This document shows, in pieces, positions 60,211-64,000 of a stretch of 64,000 nt of DNA. Positions within the stretch are counted from its first letter, which is position 1, and the number at the start of each line of letters is the position of its first letter. A program made the translations under genes and the position numbers. The notes beneath the pieces are model-generated. The model was not told where the DNA came from. It ran no database searches and was given only the letters and a program-made list of their open reading frames with translations. Source of the DNA: MED-G105 sp039025235 (lineage in GTDB: Bacteria > Pseudomonadota > Alphaproteobacteria > Caulobacterales > Parvularculaceae); the NCBI GenBank assembly GCA_039025235.1, contig JBCCOS010000007.1, forward strand, positions 170,242-234,241. The letters are read 5' to 3'.

Positions 60211-60504
60211 TTAACTGTTAGGATTACTTTTCAGTTTTGCGATTTCGTCTTCGCGCAACGGCCTTGCCTCATCAATGAGCATAATGGGCACGCCATCTCG
60301 GATAGGATATGCCAGACCGGCCGCCTTACTAATCAACTCATTTCCTTCACGATCATAGAATAATGCTTTCTTCGTGCTTGGACACACAAGCATCTCTAAC
60401 AAAAGCGGATCCACATCTTTTTGCGCTGACGTCGTCTTTTGTACCCCATCTGAAACGGCTTCATCGCCTCCTGGAGATGTGTCACTTAAATTGTCTTCTG
60501 CCAT
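60211..60504 (-). CDS. Trm112-like (YcaR) small protein
   Basis: The 97-residue protein has a polar N-terminal tail of about 30 residues and a Trm112p-like domain: LLEMLVCPSTKKAL, AAGLAYPIRDGVPIMLIDEARPL. Bacterial members are short; in eukaryotes and archaea Trm112 activates methyltransferases, and the bacterial role is unclear. Only one Cys of the usual zinc-binding set is visible, as in many bacterial forms. It follows the LON-domain gene on the same strand by 25 bp, a common alphaproteobacterial pairing. Confidence 0.88.
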   Translation of the reverse strand: MAEDNLSDTSPGGDEAVSDGVQKTTSAQKDVDPLLLEMLVCPSTKKALFYDREGNELISKAAGLAYPIRDGVPIMLIDEARPLREDEIAKLKSNPNS

Positions 60505-60529
60505 GACCGTTGATCGCTATACTAAAAAA

Positions 60530-61201
60530 TTATTGAAGCCGTGTCTCGCTGGCCCCTTCGCCGCGCGCCATTTCCATCAAGGCAATCAGGCATTCAGCCC
60601 GTGCGCGCGTATCACCTGCCTCAAGAAGCGCTTGTTTTTCATTCGAGGCGAAAGGACACCCCATTGCCAAAGAAACAACCAATCCTTGGGTTGGCGCATC
60701 ATCAACGGCATCCCAGTCTGTTTTCAGTCCCTCAGCGTCCAGATATTCACGCATCGCACTGATTAATCGTGTGCGGTCAATCATCGCGGCAGATGGGTCT
60801 GATCCAATATCTGATTTAAACTCCGTATAGTCTGCCTCCGCTTGGCGATAAGGCGTGTCAGATGCTAACTCCATCTTTATACGGAACCGGCTAATGCCCG
60901 TTAGATTAACGAGATAGCGTCCGTCATCCGTTTCACTAAAGCTCGTGATGCGTCCTGCACATCCAACACCATAAAGAAGTGGGTTATCCACACTTGCAAC
61001 AGCGTCAGGGTCAGAATTCCTCGGTTGGATCATGCTTATAATTCGTGCACCGCCTAAAGCGTCATCGATCATACGAAGATAACGAGGCTCGAAAATATTC
61101 AGGGGTAACTGCCCACCCGGCAGAAGGAGAGCGCCGGCAAGTGGGAATAGTGGCGTAACAACCGGTAACTCCGCATTACGTCTTGCTATCATATCATCCA
61201 T
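60530..61201 (-). CDS. LON N-terminal (substrate-binding) domain protein
   Basis: The 223-residue protein consists only of the N-terminal domain of Lon protease: TPLFPLAGALLLPGGQLPLNIFEPRYLRMIDDAL, GCAGRITSFSETDDGRYLVNLTGISRFRI. No ATPase or protease domain follows, which is normal for this stand-alone family. The biochemical role is unknown. It lies between the thioredoxin-TPR gene and the Trm112-like gene, all minus strand, forming a likely operon. An in-frame ATG three codons downstream is a possible alternative start. Confidence 0.92.
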   Translation of the reverse strand: MDDMIARRNAELPVVTPLFPLAGALLLPGGQLPLNIFEPRYLRMIDDALGGARIISMIQPRNSDPDAVASVDNPLLYGVGCAGRITSFSETDDGRYLVNLTGISRFRIKMELASDTPYRQAEADYTEFKSDIGSDPSAAMIDRTRLISAMREYLDAEGLKTDWDAVDDAPTQGLVVSLAMGCPFASNEKQALLEAGDTRARAECLIALMEMARGEGASETRLQ

Positions 61202-61273
61202 GGATGCCTCGTTTTAGATTATTTTACCATGGTCTCAGTGTTTTCATCATCAAGCCTTACGGCTCATAAGCCC

Positions 61274-62218
61274 CTAAGAAAAGAGAACGGACGATAGCCG
61301 ACGTCGACCCTTTAATGTGAGGGGATCTTTCGGTCCCAGAGCGTCAAAAACGGTCAAAAGTTTTTGACGCGCAGCAGCGTCGTTCCACTCGCGGTCCTGC
61401 ACAATAATCGACAGAAGAGCATCTATTCCGTCTGCCATGTTGCCAGCTGAAATGCGGGCTTCCGCTAAATCAAACAAGGCATTGAGATCCGCTGGATCAC
61501 GTTGCACACGCGCTTCAAGTGCAGCCGTCTCGTGATCATCAACCACCGGTCCTGCCAACGCAAGACGCGCCGCAATATCAGCAACCATCGAATCATCGCG
61601 ACGCCCCTCAGGAATGGAATCGAAGATTTGTTGCGCCTTATCGATATCGCCTATCATCAAATGGCATTTTGCAAGACCACCCAAGGCTCGAACATAATGG
61701 TCTTCTTTTTCTGGACCAACCATTTCAGCAACGGTCGCGAAGGCTTCCGCGGCTTGAGCGCTCTCGCCGGCTTCAAGTGCAGCCTCCGCAGCAGCCAGAA
61801 TATCATCGGGACTGGGGCCGTCTTGATCGCCCCCTTCCGAAACTGACTTTAAACGATCAATGAATGCAATGATTTCACTTTCGGGAACAGCTCCCTGGAA
61901 GCCATCGATTGGTCGTCCCTGATAAAACGCATAAACTGTCGGAACCGATTGAATGCGAAGCTGACTTGCAAGCATCTTGTTTTTATCGATGTCAATCTTC
62001 GCCAATCGAACGGCGCCGCCAGCGGCATTAACCTGTTTTTCCAAAATTGGGGTTAGTGTTTTGCAGGGCTGACACCAAGTCGCCCAGAAATCGACAATTA
62101 CGGGTATTGTCATCGATTGAGCGATGACGTCCTGCTCGAACGTTTCGATTGTTACATCAAAAATATTTGATGTAGCATTGCCGTCGCCAGTGGCTAGCGT
62201 GCTTAATTGGTCAACCAT
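61274..62218 (-). CDS. Thioredoxin-TPR protein (CnoX/YbbN-like)
   Basis: The 314-residue protein has an N-terminal thioredoxin domain (~20-130) with FWATWCQPCKTLTPILE near residue 45, so the active site is WCQPC rather than WCGPC, and VPTVYAFYQGRPIDGF with the cis-Pro. The C-terminal part (~140-314) contains TPR-like helices (AAAEAALEAGESAQAAEAFATV, LFDLAEARISAGNMADGI). This matches CnoX co-chaperedoxins, which guard proteins against oxidation and aggregation and hand clients to chaperones. It starts the minus-strand group with LON and Trm112-like genes. Confidence 0.93.
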   Translation of the reverse strand: MVDQLSTLATGDGNATSNIFDVTIETFEQDVIAQSMTIPVIVDFWATWCQPCKTLTPILEKQVNAAGGAVRLAKIDIDKNKMLASQLRIQSVPTVYAFYQGRPIDGFQGAVPESEIIAFIDRLKSVSEGGDQDGPSPDDILAAAEAALEAGESAQAAEAFATVAEMVGPEKEDHYVRALGGLAKCHLMIGDIDKAQQIFDSIPEGRRDDSMVADIAARLALAGPVVDDHETAALEARVQRDPADLNALFDLAEARISAGNMADGIDALLSIIVQDREWNDAAARQKLLTVFDALGPKDPLTLKGRRRLSSVLFS

Positions 62219-62292
62219 CTTTCGCTATCTCGCTTCCATCCCTCAATATCAACCTATTGGCGCACCGCCAACACGACTGCTTACGACACAAT

Positions 62293-62814
62293 CTAACACT
62301 TCGTTACCCCATGGGGCGAAAAATCAAGCAAAAGTGGATGAACGCCGCAGTCTTGAACAAAGGTCAACAAGTCATCGGGGGATATGGCAGTGGAAGCTGT
62401 ATTTTCCAAGGGATGGAACCAAATCGTGTCGTATTGAAAAAGGGCGTTGTCAAAGGTCACCGCAACAAAAGCATCTGGCCGCGCGTTCATCAAGGCAAAT
62501 GGCGTCACGGAGCCTGGCATTACACCCAAAATCTCCTGCATTTTTTCAGGGCGACCAAATGACAACCGGCCCCGCGCAGCAAGAATTTTGCCCATTGCTA
62601 CAAGATCGATATCGGTGTCGCACTCTGCTGAAAGGAAAAAAAAACCACCTTTTTTATCTTTCAAAAACAGATTCTTCGTGTGGCCACCAGGTAGTTCTGA
62701 TTTAAACGCGCGACCTTCGTCGACCGTCATGATAGGGGGGTGATCCACTGTCCGATAATCAATTCCAAGCTTTTTAAAACGATCATACAGCGGCGCGCGC
62801 ACCGATAAAGACAC
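62293..62814 (-). CDS. YbaK/ProX-type prolyl-tRNA editing (deacylase) protein
   Basis: The 173-residue protein clears mischarged tRNA-Pro (Ala- or Cys-tRNA-Pro) in trans. Motifs: LGIDYRTVDHPPIMTVDEGRAF, GGHTKNLFLKDKKGGFFFLS with the conserved Lys, RLSFGRPEKMQEILGVMPGSVTPFALMN with the conserved G-x-x-P-G-x-V-x-PF, and FHPLENTASTAISPDDLL. The family is PrdX/ProXp-ala-like. The start is GTG with a weak AAGG-like site. A second, separate transcription unit from the thioredoxin gene is likely, 74 bp away on the same strand. Confidence 0.92.
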   Translation of the reverse strand: MSLSVRAPLYDRFKKLGIDYRTVDHPPIMTVDEGRAFKSELPGGHTKNLFLKDKKGGFFFLSAECDTDIDLVAMGKILAARGRLSFGRPEKMQEILGVMPGSVTPFALMNARPDAFVAVTFDNALFQYDTIWFHPLENTASTAISPDDLLTFVQDCGVHPLLLDFSPHGVTKC

Positions 62815-63078
62815 CGTGACAACCTTTCTATAGCAATAATTAAGACTAAGCCGCCCATGGTATTAACAACGGACCGCCCATGTGCGTGTTACAACCGCGT
62901 TGACGTGTCAATCGCCAACTCGGGCAGTTTGTCCCTGGAATCATCGCTGACACTGGCAAAATGGGCGTTGGCCAGGCTTCTGGCAACCTACAATGGCAGA
63001 AACGGCCCAAGGTCGCGCTTGCCAATCCATATTCGGTGGTGCATAACCAAAATCAAAGATGACCTATGCTAATCATGA

Positions 63079-63153
63079 GCGGGCGTAGCTCAGGGGTAGA
63101 GCATCACCTTGCCAAGGTGAGGGTCGTGCGTTCGAATCGCATCGCCCGCTCCA
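63079..63153 (+). tRNA. tRNA-Gly (anticodon GCC)
   Basis: The full cloverleaf is present: acceptor GCGGGCG/CGCCCGC, D arm GCTC/GAGC, anticodon stem TCACC/GGTGA with loop TTGCCAA, T arm with TTCGAAT, discriminator T and encoded CCA at 63151-63153. The total is 75 bases with CCA. It is immediately followed by a direct repeat and an integrase gene, so its 3' end is the likely integration site of a mobile element. Confidence 0.98.
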
Positions 63154-63164
63154 GATACTTTATC

Positions 63165-63202
63165 AAATTCGTCAATAAGATCAAAATTCGTCAATAAGAT
63201 CA
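63165..63202. repeat. 2 x 19-bp direct repeat downstream of tRNA-Gly
   Basis: The two perfect 19-bp units (63165-63183, 63184-63202) contain ATTCGTCAATAAGATC and start 12 bp after the tRNA CCA. They could be arm-type integrase-binding sites or another small tandem duplication. Confidence 0.75.
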
Positions 63203-63299
63203 AAAGGATAACTGTTAGCAGCAGCGTCTCTTGTTGCGCCTGTCTATATTTTGTGTACCATTGTGTGTACCGAAACGTGGACCATGAGGCGTTGGGCGA

Positions 63300-64000
63300 G
63301 TGCCGGAAGATACCAAGAATCTCGAACTTCGCGGTGGCCACTGGCACTACAACCGCAGGGTCCCGAGCCGGTTTCTTCCCTTCGAAACCCGGCGTCGCAT
63401 CCGTGTCTCTTTGAAAACCAAATCCCTCGACACCGCACGCGCACGACGTGACGCGCTCATGGAGGCGGACGATCTCTATTGGGCCTCACTGACAGGCATC
63501 GACGACGACGCCGTCGGCGATGCAGCGGCCGTCGCGCAAAGACGGGTCGCTGAGCGCCGATATAAGGCGGCAAGCCTTCGCGCCCTTGCCCGAGGCTTTA
63601 CCTACATCCCAGCCGCCGACCTTGCCGAGACCGCTGAGCTCGGGACTATCATCGAACGCCTAAAGATCATCGACGCGTCGGACACCGGGACCCCGAGCGC
63701 CCAGGAGAAAGCCGAAGCGGAGGCTTTGCTCGGCGGTGTCGAAGAGCCACCCCTGACAATCTCAGAAGCCTTCGAAGTCTACTGCCGCGAGATCGTGGCC
63801 GCTGAACTTGTCGGGAAATCAGACTCGCAGCGGCGACTGTGGCGAAAGACAAAGAACCGCGGTGTCCAGTACTTTATCGATCTCGTCGGCGACAAACCAA
63901 TGACCGCCGTCACCCGGCAAGACGCGCGGCACTATTTTAATTGGTGGAAGGACCGGATCGTTCCTTCGGACGGCAAAGAGGCGTTGAGCGCGAATACCGC
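63300..64000 (+). CDS. Tyrosine recombinase/phage integrase, N-terminal part (cut by the window edge)
   Basis: The reading frame from GTG at 63300 is open to the window edge (~233 residues). The N-terminus LELRGGHWHYNRRVPSRFL followed by RRRIRVSLKTKSLDTARARRDAL is typical of the arm-binding N-terminal region (DUF6538-type) of site-specific tyrosine recombinases; the segment TISEAFEVYCREIV...NRGVQYFIDLVGDKPMTAVTRQDARHYFNWW is the SAM-like core-binding domain. The catalytic R-H-R-Y part lies outside the window. Its G+C is visibly higher than that of its neighbours (39 of 60 in the line 63541-63600). With the tRNA 147 bp upstream this is the start of an integrated island. Confidence 0.9.
   Translation, partial: MPEDTKNLELRGGHWHYNRRVPSRFLPFETRRRIRVSLKTKSLDTARARRDALMEADDLYWASLTGIDDDAVGDAAAVAQRRVAERRYKAASLRALARGFTYIPAADLAETAELGTIIERLKIIDASDTGTPSAQEKAEAEALLGGVEEPPLTISEAFEVYCREIVAAELVGKSDSQRRLWRKTKNRGVQYFIDLVGDKPMTAVTRQDARHYFNWWKDRIVPSDGKEALSANT

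Larger units (their letters stand above)
63079..64000. mobile_element. Left edge of a putative tRNA-Gly integrated genomic island
   Basis: A tRNA gene, a direct repeat and a same-strand integrase with contrasting base composition occur in the order typical of islands and prophages inserted at a tRNA 3' end. The attachment core would be within the tRNA 3' part (TTCGAATC to CCA). The other end lies beyond the window. Confidence 0.65.

Overview
The window reads as chromosome from an alphaproteobacterium, probably near the Parvularculales/Hyphomonadaceae/Caulobacterales. The evidence is a CckA-like hybrid kinase, the cluster dnaQ, secB, fxsA, Tim44-like (timA), mltA and smr, a hisB/hisH/hisA/hisF/hisE set next to hslVU, a dnaK-dnaJ pair and an encoded CCA on the tRNA. 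Base composition is moderate; a sampled line in the glycan region is 50% G+C. I could not run searches, so family names come from motifs read by eye.

Layout. 1-9564 is a surface-glycan region: a truncated glycosyltransferase, a glycosyltransferase-like/methyltransferase fusion, a 1026-residue sulfotransferase-GT2-GT4 fusion, a GDP-mannose 4,6-dehydratase, a second sulfotransferase and a GT4 paralogous to the truncated first gene. 9731-23000 is housekeeping: cckA, dnaQ, secB, fxsA, timA, mltA, smr, a membrane-anchored prephenate-dehydratase-like protein, a Nudix hydrolase and hslU/hslV. 23146-29641 holds histidine biosynthesis, interrupted by a small secreted protein gene with its own terminator and by a CYTH-like/CHAD gene lying between hisA and hisF. 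29856-39837 holds adenosine kinase, a lipoprotein, an AmpG-like transporter, a hybrid kinase, ComM and a TIR-like/SUMF1 membrane protein. 40237-48295 has dnaK, dnaJ, an OmpA-domain protein, an M1 aminopeptidase, dapB and a retropepsin-like protease. 48682-58262 has a CHASE8-type hybrid kinase translationally coupled to a TonB-dependent receptor, then three secreted or lipid-anchored serine hydrolases. 58806-62814 has LolA-like, Trm112-like, LON-domain, thioredoxin-TPR and prolyl-tRNA-editing proteins. The window ends with tRNA-Gly(GCC) and the start of a G+C-rich tyrosine recombinase, which looks like the edge of an integrated island.

The most striking unexplained structure is a dispersed intergenic repeat family. 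Its core is a palindromic module of almost invariant 39 bp whose arm sequence changes from copy to copy while pairing is kept. In nine places it is joined through a 15-17 bp spacer (usually exactly 16) to a second palindromic module, giving a 98-bp unit in five copies and 111-114 bp variants in four. I count about 17 copies of the 39-bp module, in both orientations, almost all just downstream of genes.

A second pattern is short tandem arrays with exactly four copies: two intergenic arrays of 4 x 13 bp and two coding arrays of 4 x 15 bp (in HisH and in the CHAD protein). A 12-bp array runs through the TIR-like/SUMF1 protein.
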